A stretch of DNA of 64,000 nucleotides from Pseudomonas fluorescens (GCF_004683905.1 NZ_CP038438.1:4216001-4280000), one strand, 5' to 3'; shown: positions 42,109 to 51,296, counted from the stretch's first letter. Program-made: numbers and translations. Notes: generated by a model from the letters alone, not told the origin.

Positions 42109-44760
42109 TCAGGCTTCATTGTCCATCCCCGGTTGCGTCTGCAACGGCAGGTGCAGGGTGATGCTGGTGCCGCGCCCGTCGATGCCGTCGGCGACGCTGA
42201 TCCGGCCGCCATGCGCGCCGACCATGCCCTGACAGATCGCCAGCCCCAGACCGGTGCCCTGCCCGCCGCGATCGCCGCGCGCGGCGGTGTAGAACATGTC
42301 GAAAATTTTCGCTCGCTCGTCCTCGGGAATCCCCGGGCCTTCGTCGCTGACCGTGAAGAAGATCTCTTCGTTATTGGCACCAGCACTCAATTGCAAACGC
42401 CCGTGTGGCGGCGAGAAGCGTGCAGCGTTTTCCAGCACATTGACCAGCGCCTGCTCGATCAGCGCCGCATGCACGAACAGCAGCGGCAACTCGGACGGCA
42501 CATCGGTGCTGACCTGCAACGGCGCGAGCACCGCACGCAGGCGATTGAGCGAACTGCCGACGATGTCCGCCGGCGCTACCCAGTCGCGCGCGAGCTTCAA
42601 TGCACCATGGCCGAGGCGGGTCATGTCCAGCAGGTTCTGAATGTAGCGATCGAGGCGTTCGGCTTCGTCGCGGGTGCCTTCGAGCAACTCGCGGCGATCC
42701 TCCAGCGGAATGGCTTCGCCGAGGGCCAGCAGGCTGTCGATGCTGCCGCGCATGGCGGTCAGCGGTGTGCGCAGATCATGCGATACCGAGGCCAGCAGCG
42801 CACTGCGCAACTGCTCGGTTTCACCGTGCAGGCGCGCGGCTTCCAGATCGTCCGCCAGTTGCGCCCGCGCCAGCGCCTGCGCCAGTGGCTGACTCAACGC
42901 GGTGAGCAGGCGTCGACGCTGGCCGCTCAAGGTCTGGCCCTCTTTGGCGCAGACCCCGAGCAGCGCCAGCGGCCCGTCCTCCACCGACAGCGGCCACCAC
43001 CACCAGCGACCGAAAGGCAGCGTGCCGGTGCCCATGCCGGCCGGTTGATCGTGTTGCCAGGCCCAGTCGGCGGCGGCGCGCTCCGATTCGCTGAATTCCA
43101 GAGGCCCGCCGGTCTCGACTTTCCAGCCGCCCTGCCCGTCGCGGTTGAGCAGGCACAATTGCAGATCGCTCCAGCCGTTGAGGTGCTGCGCCGCAGCGCT
43201 GACTACCGCCTGACGATCCGTTGCCGCAGTCAGTTTGCGCGACAGATCGAGCAGCTCCGTGGTCTCTTCCTGCGTATCGCGCAACGCCTGCAACTGCCGC
43301 CGCTGACGCGCCGCGAGATTGCCGGTGAGCGCCGCCATCAGCAGGAAGAACAGCAAGGTCAGAACATCTTCTTCGCGCTGGATGGCGAAGGAAAAATTCG
43401 GCGGAATAAACAGAAAATCGTAAGTCAGAAACGACAAAGCCGCGCAGGCCAGCGCCGGGCCCAGACTGCTGCGCACCGCCACCAGCAACACCGCCGCGAG
43501 GAACACCAGCGAGATGTTCGGCAGCGGCAAAATACTCGATACCGCCCAGGCCAGGGCACTGGCCAACAGCGTGGCAACCAGCGCTAACAGATAGTCGAAC
43601 CAGACCAGCGTCGGCGTCGTTCGCAGGCGCTGTTGCGGGTGCTCATGGTCGTTGTCGAGGACGTTGATTTCCAGGCCGTGGGCCTGGCGCAGCAAACGCG
43701 CGGCGAGCCCGCCACCGAACAGGCGACGGCGCAGACTCGGCCGCGACTGGCCGACCAGCAGCAGACTCGCCCGGCGTTCGGCAGCATGCTGAATCAGGGT
43801 TTTCGCCACTTCACCGGCGCGTAACAACACCACTTCGCCGCCGAGGCGTTCGGCCAGTTGCTGGGCATTTTGCAGGCGCAGGCGCGATTGCTCGTCGCGC
43901 ACTGTGCCGTTGTCGACATGCACCAGACTCCACGGCAAATGCCGGCGCTGGGCCACGCGGCTGGCGTGACGCACCAGGCGTTCGGCATGCGCATCGCCAT
44001 CGACGCCGACCAGCAAACGCCCGCGCACCGCCGGAGCTGCCTGACCGAGTTGGCGATAGCCTTGAGCGAGATCGTTATCAACCTGCGCGGCCGCCGTTTG
44101 CATCGCCAGTTCGCGCAACGCGGTAAGGTTGGTCTGGGTGAAAAACGCGTCGATCGCCGCCCGCGCCTGTTCCGGCACGTAGACCTTGCCTTCGCGCAGA
44201 CGCTCCAGCAATTCACGCGGCGGCAGGTCGATCAGCAGCAGTTCGTAGGCTTCCTGCAGCACCCAGTCCGGCAGGGTTTCACGCACCTGCACGCCGGTGA
44301 TGCCGCGCACCTGATCGTTGAGACTTTCCAGGTGCTGGACGTTGACCGTGGTGTAGACGTCAATGCCGGCGGCAAGCAGTTCCTGAATATCCTGCCAGCG
44401 CTTGGCGTGACGACTGCCGGGGGCGTTGGTGTGGGCCAGTTCGTCCACCAGCACCAGCTTGGGTTTGGCCGCGAGCAGGCCGTCGAGGTCCATTTCTTCG
44501 AGCATCACGCCACGGTATTCCGAGCGTACCAGCGGCTGCTGCGGCAAACCGCCGAGCAGCGCTTCGGTTTCTGCACGGCCATGGGTTTCGACGACACCGG
44601 CGATGATTTTCACGCCCTGGCGCAATTGCGTGTGCGCGGCCTGGAGCATGGCGTAGGTCTTGCCGACCCCGGGGGCGGCGCCGAGGAAAATCTTCAGCCG
44701 GCCACGGCCGTCGCGGGGCAGGTCTGCTAACAGCGCGTCGGCGCGGCCGGAGTCGCTCAT
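42109..44760 (-). CDS. kdpD: Potassium sensor histidine kinase KdpD
   Basis: 883-residue sensor kinase. N-terminal KdpD cytoplasmic domain with Walker A GAAPGVGKTYAML (about 29-41) and the TNAPGSRHAKRWQDI segment; universal stress-type domain (about 245-375); four membrane spans (about 400-490); a GAF-like cytoplasmic part (about 515-645); then the dimerisation/phosphoacceptor helix ASVSHDLRTPLTAMRGS (His near 660) and HATPase with NVLENAARFSPPHG, DEGPGIPEDE and GTGLGLAICQG. Transcription from kdpC through REP-containing gap of about 130 bases into kdpD is possible. Start at ATG 44760. Confidence 0.97.
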   Translation of the reverse strand: MSDSGRADALLADLPRDGRGRLKIFLGAAPGVGKTYAMLQAAHTQLRQGVKIIAGVVETHGRAETEALLGGLPQQPLVRSEYRGVMLEEMDLDGLLAAKPKLVLVDELAHTNAPGSRHAKRWQDIQELLAAGIDVYTTVNVQHLESLNDQVRGITGVQVRETLPDWVLQEAYELLLIDLPPRELLERLREGKVYVPEQARAAIDAFFTQTNLTALRELAMQTAAAQVDNDLAQGYRQLGQAAPAVRGRLLVGVDGDAHAERLVRHASRVAQRRHLPWSLVHVDNGTVRDEQSRLRLQNAQQLAERLGGEVVLLRAGEVAKTLIQHAAERRASLLLVGQSRPSLRRRLFGGGLAARLLRQAHGLEINVLDNDHEHPQQRLRTTPTLVWFDYLLALVATLLASALAWAVSSILPLPNISLVFLAAVLLVAVRSSLGPALACAALSFLTYDFLFIPPNFSFAIQREEDVLTLLFFLLMAALTGNLAARQRRQLQALRDTQEETTELLDLSRKLTAATDRQAVVSAAAQHLNGWSDLQLCLLNRDGQGGWKVETGGPLEFSESERAAADWAWQHDQPAGMGTGTLPFGRWWWWPLSVEDGPLALLGVCAKEGQTLSGQRRRLLTALSQPLAQALARAQLADDLEAARLHGETEQLRSALLASVSHDLRTPLTAMRGSIDSLLALGEAIPLEDRRELLEGTRDEAERLDRYIQNLLDMTRLGHGALKLARDWVAPADIVGSSLNRLRAVLAPLQVSTDVPSELPLLFVHAALIEQALVNVLENAARFSPPHGRLQLSAGANNEEIFFTVSDEGPGIPEDERAKIFDMFYTAARGDRGGQGTGLGLAICQGMVGAHGGRISVADGIDGRGTSITLHLPLQTQPGMDNEA

Positions 44761-44800
44761 GCTTGATCTCTTCAGTCAGATGTTTATGCGTTGCCAGTTA

Positions 44801-44875
44801 TGGCCTCTTCGCGAGCAAGCTCGCTCCCACAGGTTCAGTGTTGCTCTTGTGGGAGCGAGCTTGCTCGCGAATGGC
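44801..44875. repeat. REP doublet, family A
   Basis: Inverted REP pair in the gap between kdpC and kdpD, both leftward; an REP hairpin here could uncouple structural and regulatory gene expression. Confidence 0.88.
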
Positions 44876-44887
44876 CGCGCCGCAGAA

Positions 44888-45433
44888 TTACAGTTTTTCC
44901 AGCGCCATGTTCAGCTCCAGCACGTTCACCACCGGCGGCCCCACCAGCGGCTGTTCGATGTGCGCATCGAGCAGTTGCTGCAAAGTCGACATAGGCAGGT
45001 TGCGCGCTTGCGCGACACGCGCCAGTTGATAGGCAATTGCCGCCGGTGGCAAGTGCGGATCGAGGCCGCTGCCGGAGGTGGTCAGCAGCGCCAATGGCAC
45101 CGGCCCCTGGCCGGGCACCTGCAACTTGTTGGCGTCGTCGATCACCCGCGTGGCCAGCGCCGGATTGCTCGGCGCGAGGTTGCTGGCGCTGCTGGACACG
45201 GTGGCAAAGGCGCCCGCCGAAGGGCGCGGATGGAACCACGCATCACCGACGAAATCCTGGGCGATCAACGACGAGCCGCGCACCTTGCCATCGGCGTCGT
45301 GCACCAGGCTGCCGTTGGCCTGTTCAGGGAAAGCGACCTGCGCAACGCCGGTCACCACCAGTGGATAGGCCACGCCGGTGATCAGGGTCATCAGCACCAG
45401 CAGGCTCAGGGCCGGACGTATCATTGTGGACAT
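44888..45433 (-). CDS. kdpC: Potassium-transporting ATPase subunit KdpC
   Basis: Stabilising single-span subunit of the Kdp P-type potassium pump. 181 residues. N-terminal span SLLVLMTLITGVAYPLVVTG (about 10-32), periplasmic part with FHPRPSAGAFATVSSSASNLAPSNP, a KdpC signature, and LLTTSGSGLDPHLPPAAIAYQLARVA. Start at ATG 45433 with GAGGA 7 bases upstream. Separated from kdpB by 228 bases of repeats, unlike the tight spacing elsewhere. Confidence 0.97.
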   Translation of the reverse strand: MSTMIRPALSLLVLMTLITGVAYPLVVTGVAQVAFPEQANGSLVHDADGKVRGSSLIAQDFVGDAWFHPRPSAGAFATVSSSASNLAPSNPALATRVIDDANKLQVPGQGPVPLALLTTSGSGLDPHLPPAAIAYQLARVAQARNLPMSTLQQLLDAHIEQPLVGPPVVNVLELNMALEKL

Positions 45434-45487
45434 TGCAAAATCCTCGAATTCGTTGGGCAAACTTTTGCGGGGTACCAGGGAGATCTT

Positions 45488-45653
45488 TTCCCCCTCACCC
45501 CAGCCCTCTCCCCCAAGGGGGCGAGGGGAAAGGGAGCCGATCTCTGCGCTTTTCCAGACCTGAGTTTGGCTCGCTATCCCAGGTCGGTACGCCTCTTACA
45601 AACACCTCGATCAGTCCCCTCTCCCTCCGGGAGAGGGTTAGGGTGAGGGGCTC
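45488..45653. repeat. REP-like inverted repeat, family D, between kdpB and kdpC
   Basis: Left arm CCCCTCACCCCAGCCCTCTC and right arm GGGAGAGGGTTAGGGTGAGG are inverted complements with few mismatches, about 100 bases apart, with additional stem-forming GC-rich stretches. It differs from families A-C. It interrupts the kdpFABC operon. Confidence 0.75.
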
Positions 45654-45661
45654 TTCCAACC

Positions 45662-47719
45662 TCAAACCAAATGCAAAGCCGTGAGCAGCATGTCGATCGC
45701 CTTGATCCCCACGAACGGCACCAGAATCCCGCCCAGTCCGTAGATCAGCAGATTGCGCCGCAGCAGTGCCGCGGCACTCGCTGCCTGTACGCGCACGCCA
45801 CGCAGTGCCAGTGGAATCAGCACGACGATGATCAAGGCGTTGAAGACGATCGCCGAGAGGATCGCGCTCTGCGGACTGGTCAAGTGCATGATGTTCAGCA
45901 CGCCCAGTTGCGGATAGATCGCGGCGAACAGCGCCGGCAGAATCGCGAAATATTTGGCGACGTCGTTGGCGATGGAGAAAGTCGTCAGCGCGCCACGGGT
46001 CACCAGCAATTCCTTGCCGATCTGCACCACGTCCAGCAGCTTGGTCGGGTCGCTGTCGAGGTCGACCATGTTGGCTGCTTCGCGTGCGGCTTGTGTGCCG
46101 TCGTTCATCGCCATGCCGACGTCAGCCTGGGCCAGCGCCGGGGCGTCGTTGGCGCCGTCGCCGCACATGGCGACCAGACGACCGTCGTTCTGCTCAAGGC
46201 GGATACGCGCCAGTTTTTTCTCCGGAGTCGCTTCGGCGAGCACGTCATCGACGCCCGCTTCTGCCGCGATGGCCGCAGCGGTCAGCGGGTTGTCGCCGGT
46301 GACCATCACCGTGCGAATCCCCAGTTTGCGCAGCTCGGCGAAACGTTCGCGAATGCCTGGCTTGACCACGTCCTTGAGATGGATCGCACCCAGTAGCTTG
46401 CCGTCGGCGCAGACCAGCAACGGCGTACCGCCGCTCTGCGCGATCTTGTCGATTTCCCGCGACAGCGCCGGGGCCAGATCGGAGCGTTGTTGACCGAGGA
46501 AGGCCAGCAGCGAATCGACTGCGCCCTTGCGGTACACGCGGCCCTGATAGTCGACACCGGACAAGCGGGTTTCCGCACTGAACGGCACAGCAGTCAAGGT
46601 ATCCAGTGCCGGCTCGGTTTGCGGATGCAGACCGCGCAGGTACTCGACGATGGATTTGCCTTCGGCGGTTTCGTCCGCCAGCGAGGCAAACAACGCGCCT
46701 TCGGCCAGTTCGCGACCATTCACACCCGGCGCCGCATACACCGCGCTGCAACGGCGGTTACCGAAAGTGATGGTGCCGGTCTTGTCCAGCAGCAGCACGT
46801 GCACGTCACCGGCCGCCTCCACGGCGCGACCGGACTTGGCGATCACGTTCAGGCGTACCAGTCGATCCATCCCGGCAATACCGATGGCGGACAACAGGCC
46901 ACCGATGGTGGTCGGAATCAGCGTGACCAGCAGCGCCACCAGGAACACCAGCGGCAGGCTGCCGTTGGCGAAGTGGGCGAACGGCTGCAGGGTCACCACC
47001 ACCAGCAGGAAGATCAGGGTCAGGCCGATCAGCAGGATATCCAGCGCGACTTCGTTCGGGGTCTTCTGGCGCTTGGCGCCTTCGACCAGGGCGATCATGC
47101 GATCGAGGGTCGATTCACCGGGGTTGGCGGTGATCTTCACCAACAACCAGTCGGACACCAGGCGCGTGTTGCCAGTGACCGCCGAGCGATCGCCACCGGA
47201 CTCGCGAATCACCGGCGCCGATTCACCGGTGATCGCCGCTTCGTTGACCGCGGCAATACCTTCGATGACTTCGCCGTCACCGGGGATCATTTCCCCGGCT
47301 TCGACGCGCACCACGTCACCTTTGCGCAGGCTGGCGGCAGGCACCACCTGGAAGCTGCCGTTGGCCAGTTTGCGCCGCGCGCTGAGGCCTTCGCTGCCAG
47401 CCTTGAGGCTGTCGGCGCGGGCCTTGCCGCGACCTTCGGCCAAGGCTTCGGCGAAGTTGGCGAACAGCACGGTGAACCACAGCCACAGGGCAATCTGCGC
47501 GGCGACGAAAGTCGGCACGACGTTGTCCGGGATGAAGCACAGCACGGTGGTGAAAATCGCCGTCAGTTCGACCACCAGCATCACCGGCGAACGCACCAGT
47601 TGGCGCGGGTCGAGCTTGACGAAAGCTTGCACCAGCGCCGGACGCCACAGGGCCGAGATCGCGGTTTTCGCTTGTTCCGGCGCCTTCACGGCGGCGGGTT
47701 TGATTGCGGGCATATTCAT
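45662..47719 (-). CDS. kdpB: Potassium-transporting P-type ATPase subunit KdpB
   Basis: Energy-coupling subunit of the Kdp pump. 685 residues. Phosphorylation motif DKTGTITFG (Asp near 310), actuator loop AAITGESAPV (conserved TGES near 164), nucleotide-binding region with KGAVDSLLAFLG and hinge MCGDGANDAPALAQADVGMAM. Three N-terminal-to-mid spans plus C-terminal spans. Start at ATG 47719 (MNMPAIKPAAV) with AAGGAG 6 bases upstream; the preceding ATG at 47722 is possible. Directly follows kdpA by 10 bases. Confidence 0.97.
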   Translation of the reverse strand: MNMPAIKPAAVKAPEQAKTAISALWRPALVQAFVKLDPRQLVRSPVMLVVELTAIFTTVLCFIPDNVVPTFVAAQIALWLWFTVLFANFAEALAEGRGKARADSLKAGSEGLSARRKLANGSFQVVPAASLRKGDVVRVEAGEMIPGDGEVIEGIAAVNEAAITGESAPVIRESGGDRSAVTGNTRLVSDWLLVKITANPGESTLDRMIALVEGAKRQKTPNEVALDILLIGLTLIFLLVVVTLQPFAHFANGSLPLVFLVALLVTLIPTTIGGLLSAIGIAGMDRLVRLNVIAKSGRAVEAAGDVHVLLLDKTGTITFGNRRCSAVYAAPGVNGRELAEGALFASLADETAEGKSIVEYLRGLHPQTEPALDTLTAVPFSAETRLSGVDYQGRVYRKGAVDSLLAFLGQQRSDLAPALSREIDKIAQSGGTPLLVCADGKLLGAIHLKDVVKPGIRERFAELRKLGIRTVMVTGDNPLTAAAIAAEAGVDDVLAEATPEKKLARIRLEQNDGRLVAMCGDGANDAPALAQADVGMAMNDGTQAAREAANMVDLDSDPTKLLDVVQIGKELLVTRGALTTFSIANDVAKYFAILPALFAAIYPQLGVLNIMHLTSPQSAILSAIVFNALIIVVLIPLALRGVRVQAASAAALLRRNLLIYGLGGILVPFVGIKAIDMLLTALHLV

Positions 47720-47729
47720 CATTGACTCC

Positions 47730-49424
47730 TTAGAAGCCCATGCTCAGATGTTCGGCGATTGGGCCCAATGCGAGGGTCGGCAAGAACGTCAGGCCACCCA
47801 CCAGCAAAATGGTCACGGTCAGCAGCGTCACAAACAGTGGCCCGTGGGTCGGGAAGCTGTTCTGGCCGATCGGTGCGGTTTTCTTCATCGCCAGGCTGCC
47901 GGCCAGTGCCAGTACCGGCAGGATGTAGCCGAAGCGACCGATCAACATGCCCAGACCGAGCATCAGGTTGTGGAACGGGGTGTTGGCGCTCAGGCCACCG
48001 AACGCCGAACCGTTGTTCGCGCTGGCCGAGGTGTAGGCATAGAGCAACTGGCTGAAACCGTGCGGGCCGGGGTTGCTGATGGTCGCCGCCGGGCCAGGCA
48101 GAGCCGCCGCGATGGCGCCGAGTACCAGCACGCCCACCGGCATCACCAGCAAGGTCACCACCAGCAATTGCACTTCCCGCGCCTGCAATTTCTTGCCCAG
48201 GTATTCCGGTGTGCGGCCAATCATCAGGCCGGCGAGGAACACCGCGATCAGCACGTTGAGCAACATGCCGTAGAGCCCGGCACCGACGCCGCCGAAGATC
48301 ACTTCGCCGACCATCATGTTCACCAGCGCGACCATGCCGCTGAGGGGGTTGAGGCTGTCGTGCATGCCGTTGACCGAACCGTTCGACGCCGCCGTGGTGG
48401 TCACCGACCACAGCACGGTGGCGGTGGTGCCGAAGCGTGCTTCCTTGCCTTCCAGCGGCGCGGTCTGTTCGACAGCAACGTTGTTCAGCGCCGGGTTGGG
48501 CTGATATTCGGCCCACAGCGAGGTCGCACCGCCGATCAGGAACAGCGCCAGCATGCAGGCGATGATCGCGCGGCTCTGACGCTGGTCTTTCACGTAATGA
48601 CCGAAGGTGAACACCAGCGCCACCGGAATCAGAATGATCGACGCGAGCTCGAACAGGTTGCTCCACGCGGTCGGGTTCTCGAACGGATGCGCCGAGTTCA
48701 CACCGAAGAAGCCACCGCCGTTGGTGCCCAGTTGCTTGATCGCAATCTGGCTGGCGGCCGGGCCAAGGGGGATCACTTGATCGACGCCCTGCATGGTTAC
48801 GGCATTGACGTATTGCGCGAAGGTCTGCGGCACGCCCTGCCAGACGAGGTACAGCGCCAGCAGCAGGCACAGCGGAAGCAGGCCGTAGAGGGTGGCGCGG
48901 GTCATGTCGACCCAGAAGTTGCCCAGGGTCTTGGTCGACTTGCGACCGATGCCACGGCACAGCGCAACCAGCACCGCCAGGCCGGTGGCGGCACTGACAA
49001 AGTTCTGCACGGTGAGGCCGACCATCTGGCTCAGATAGCTGAGGGTCGCTTCACCACTGTAGGACTGCCAGTTGGTGTTGGTCATGAAACTGACCGCGGT
49101 GTTGAACGCCTGGGTCCATTCCTGGCCCGGCAGGTTTTGCGGGTTCAGCGGCAGGTGATCCTGAAACAACAGGATCGCGAACAGCAGCAGGAAACCGGCG
49201 AGGTTAAACGCGAGCAAGGCCAGCGTGTACTTCTGCCAGCTTTGTTCAGCCTGCGGATCCACCCCGGCAATTCGATAACAGCCGCGCTCGACCGGGCCGA
49301 GAACCGGCGTCAGCCAGGTGCGCTGACCTTCCATCACCTTGTAGTAAAAGCGCCCGAGGAACGGCGCCGGCAGCAAGACCACCGCAAAAAACGCGAGGAT
49401 CAGCCAATAGTCATAACTGTGCAT
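47730..49424 (-). CDS. kdpA: Potassium-binding translocating subunit KdpA
   Basis: Potassium channel-like subunit of the pump with about ten membrane spans. 564 residues. Selectivity-filter type segments visible: NTAVSFMTNTNWQSYSGEA, KQLGTNGGGFFGVNSAHPFENP, VLWSVTTTAASNGSVNGM and YAYTSASANNGSAFGG, one per pore repeat. Start at ATG 49424 (MHSYDYWLILAFF) with TAGGAG 5 bases upstream. Follows kdpF by 8 bases. Confidence 0.97.
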   Translation of the reverse strand: MHSYDYWLILAFFAVVLLPAPFLGRFYYKVMEGQRTWLTPVLGPVERGCYRIAGVDPQAEQSWQKYTLALLAFNLAGFLLLFAILLFQDHLPLNPQNLPGQEWTQAFNTAVSFMTNTNWQSYSGEATLSYLSQMVGLTVQNFVSAATGLAVLVALCRGIGRKSTKTLGNFWVDMTRATLYGLLPLCLLLALYLVWQGVPQTFAQYVNAVTMQGVDQVIPLGPAASQIAIKQLGTNGGGFFGVNSAHPFENPTAWSNLFELASIILIPVALVFTFGHYVKDQRQSRAIIACMLALFLIGGATSLWAEYQPNPALNNVAVEQTAPLEGKEARFGTTATVLWSVTTTAASNGSVNGMHDSLNPLSGMVALVNMMVGEVIFGGVGAGLYGMLLNVLIAVFLAGLMIGRTPEYLGKKLQAREVQLLVVTLLVMPVGVLVLGAIAAALPGPAATISNPGPHGFSQLLYAYTSASANNGSAFGGLSANTPFHNLMLGLGMLIGRFGYILPVLALAGSLAMKKTAPIGQNSFPTHGPLFVTLLTVTILLVGGLTFLPTLALGPIAEHLSMGF

Positions 49425-49432
49425 AGCCGCTC

Positions 49433-49522
49433 CTAGTTCCGATCCGCGCGCAACAGCGCAACCAACAGATAAATGAACAGCCCGGCTGCCAACAGCAGGG
49501 ACACCCCGTCCAGAACGCTCAT
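49433..49522 (-). CDS. kdpF: Small potassium-ATPase subunit KdpF
   Basis: 29-residue single-span peptide (MSVLDGVSLLLAAGLFIYLL then VALLRADRN) that stabilises the Kdp complex. First gene of the kdp operon on this strand. Start at ATG 49522 with CGGAGA 6 bases upstream; the stop is 8 bases before the kdpA start. Too short for default gene finders. Confidence 0.95.
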   Translation of the reverse strand: MSVLDGVSLLLAAGLFIYLLVALLRADRN

Positions 49523-49607
49523 GGAAGATCTCCGTTTTACGGCGTATTGCCGCGTGTGGAGGCATTGTCGGAAAGGAGGCTGTAAAGGAACGAGACCGAG
49601 GGGGTTA

Positions 49608-49631
49608 GCTGGGCATAAAGAAAGCGTAAAG
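49608..49631 (-). promoter_or_regulatory. Candidate KdpE binding site upstream of kdpF
   Basis: On the minus strand a direct repeat CTTTACG CTTTCTTTATGCC lies about 85-110 bases before the kdpF start. It resembles the T-rich TTTAT/TTTTACA pattern of the E. coli kdp operator. Confidence 0.3.
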
Positions 49632-49680
49632 AGTGGGTTTATGCGTTCGTTACAGGTGGGTTTTGCGTCGTGTTGGCGGG

Positions 49681-49763
49681 CTTCTTCGCGAGCAAGCTCG
49701 CTGCCACAGGGGATTTGTGAACGCCCCAGATCCAATGTGGGAGCGGGCTTGCTCGCGAAGACG
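49681..49763. repeat. REP doublet, family A
   Basis: Inverted REP pair in the divergent kdpF-eat interval. A mutated C/G (gctgccac for gctcccac) marks the left arm. Confidence 0.88.
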
Positions 49764-49870
49764 GCATAACCGACAACATCGCACCCAACTGGCGCACAAA
49801 AAACACTCATCCAGCCGCGAACATCCCCGATACGACAGCTTTCAGCGCATTACGACCTGACTCCCAGCAA

Positions 49871-49886
49871 TGGCACGCCCACTGCA
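49871..49886 (+). promoter_or_regulatory. Sigma-54 (RpoN) promoter of the ethanolamine permease gene
   Basis: TGGCACG (49871-49877), four bases, then CTGCA (49882-49886): the GG and GC of the -24/-12 consensus are present with the exact 4-base gap. It sits 45 bases before the start of the permease gene. Confidence 0.7.
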
Positions 49887-49931
49887 CACGCCCTCCCCCG
49901 GAGCTTTCCAAACCGTTCCGGGAGCATGCGC

Positions 49932-51296
49932 ATGAACACACAACTAAAACCCACGCTGGGCACCTTGCACCTGTGGGGCATCGCCGTCGGGCTGGTGATT
50001 TCCGGCGAGTACTTCGGCTGGAGTTACGGCTGGGGCGTGGCTGGCACGCTGGGTTTTCTAGTGACCTCGTTCATGGTCGCCACGATGTACACCTGTTTCA
50101 TCTTCAGCTTCACTGAACTGACTACGGCGATTCCGCATGCCGGCGGGCCGTTCGCTTACAGCCGTCGTGCGTTCGGTGAGAAAGGCGGGCTGATCGCCGG
50201 GCTGGCCACGCTGATCGAATTCGTCTTCGCACCTCCGGCGATTGCGCTGGCGATCGGCGCCTACCTGAACGTGCAATTTCCGGCGCTTGACCCGAAACAT
50301 GCGGCAGTCGGCGCCTATATCGTGTTCATGACCTTGAACATCCTCGGGGTCAAACTGGCCGCGACGTTCGAACTGATCGTCTGCGTGCTGGCGGTGATCG
50401 AATTGCTGGTGTTCATGGGTGTGGTCGCACCGGCGTTCAGCTTCAGTAGCTTTGCCCTGAATGGCTGGGCCGGTTCCGATGTGTTCGGGCCGCCAGCGAT
50501 TGCCGGGATGTTCGCCGCGATTCCGTTTGCGATCTGGTTTTTCCTCGCCATCGAAGGCGCGGCGATGGCCGCCGAAGAAGCCAAGGATCCCAAACGCACG
50601 ATCCCCAAGGCCTATATCAGCGGGATCCTGACCCTGGTGTTGCTGGCGATGGGCGTGATGTTCTTCGCAGGCGGCGTCGGTGACTGGCGCACCCTGGCGA
50701 ACATCAACGACCCTCTGCCGCAAGCGATGAAGACCGTGGTCGGCGACAACTCCGGCTGGTTGCACATGCTGGTGTGGATCGGCCTGTTCGGTCTGGTGGC
50801 GAGCTTCCACGGGATCATCCTCGGCTACTCGCGGCAGTTCTTCGCCCTCGCCCGCGCCGGTTACCTGCCGGCGTCGCTGGCGAAACTCTCGCGCTTCCAG
50901 ACCCCGCACCGCGCGATCATCGCCGGCGGCATCATCGGCATCGCCGCGATCTACAGCGATGGCCTGATCAACCTCGGCGGCATGACCCTCACCGCGGCGA
51001 TGATCACCATGGCGGTGTTCGGCGCGATCGTGATGTACATCATGAGCATGCTCAGCCTGTTCAAGCTGCGCAAAACCGAACCGAATCTCGAGCGGACTTT
51101 CCGTGCGCCTTGTTATCCGCTGATTCCGCTGATCGCACTGGTGCTGGCGGTGGTGTGTCTGATCGCCATGGCCTGGTTCAATGCACTGATCGGGCTGATT
51201 TTCCTTGGCTTCATGGCGGTCGGCTTCGGCTACTTCCTGCTCACCGGGCAACTGCGCGCTGACGCTCCGGCCGATGCGATGCTGACCGGCCGCTGA
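49932..51296 (+). CDS. eat: Ethanolamine permease (APC superfamily)
   Basis: 454-residue amino acid/polyamine/organocation transporter with 12 spans. Starts MNTQLKPTLGTLHLWGIAVG with LVISGEYFGWSYGWG, and contains FTELTTAIPHAGGPFAY and IEGAAMAAEEAKDPKRTIP, all close to the ethanolamine permeases of pseudomonads as I remember them. Its eutBC partners are not in this window. Start at ATG 49932 with GGAG 7 bases upstream (an earlier ATG at 49926 is weaker). Driven by a sigma-54 promoter, fitting nitrogen-source control. Confidence 0.85.
   Translation: MNTQLKPTLGTLHLWGIAVGLVISGEYFGWSYGWGVAGTLGFLVTSFMVATMYTCFIFSFTELTTAIPHAGGPFAYSRRAFGEKGGLIAGLATLIEFVFAPPAIALAIGAYLNVQFPALDPKHAAVGAYIVFMTLNILGVKLAATFELIVCVLAVIELLVFMGVVAPAFSFSSFALNGWAGSDVFGPPAIAGMFAAIPFAIWFFLAIEGAAMAAEEAKDPKRTIPKAYISGILTLVLLAMGVMFFAGGVGDWRTLANINDPLPQAMKTVVGDNSGWLHMLVWIGLFGLVASFHGIILGYSRQFFALARAGYLPASLAKLSRFQTPHRAIIAGGIIGIAAIYSDGLINLGGMTLTAAMITMAVFGAIVMYIMSMLSLFKLRKTEPNLERTFRAPCYPLIPLIALVLAVVCLIAMAWFNALIGLIFLGFMAVGFGYFLLTGQLRADAPADAMLTGR

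Larger units (their letters stand above)
49523..49931. other. kdp-eat divergent intergenic region
   Basis: About 410 bases between divergent kdpF and the permease gene: kdp promoter region with a T-rich direct-repeat (49608-49631), a REP doublet (49681-49763) and the sigma-54 promoter of eat (49871-49886). No coding frame of interest. Confidence 0.7.

Noticed and set aside
42133..43587. Long open frame opposite kdpD (and similar long frames opposite wbpM, kdpA and kdpB)
   Set aside because: Rich in Arg/Gln/His with no protein-like pattern; antisense shadows of GC-rich coding genes.
45488..45653. Possible CRISPR or mobile element between kdpB and kdpC
   Set aside because: Only two arms that are inverted, not directly repeated units with regular spacers; no transposase nearby.
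46650..49436. 928-codon rightward open frame across kdpA/kdpB
   Set aside because: Antisense to the complete kdpA and kdpB genes and lacks any family motif; such frames are expected in high-GC sequence.
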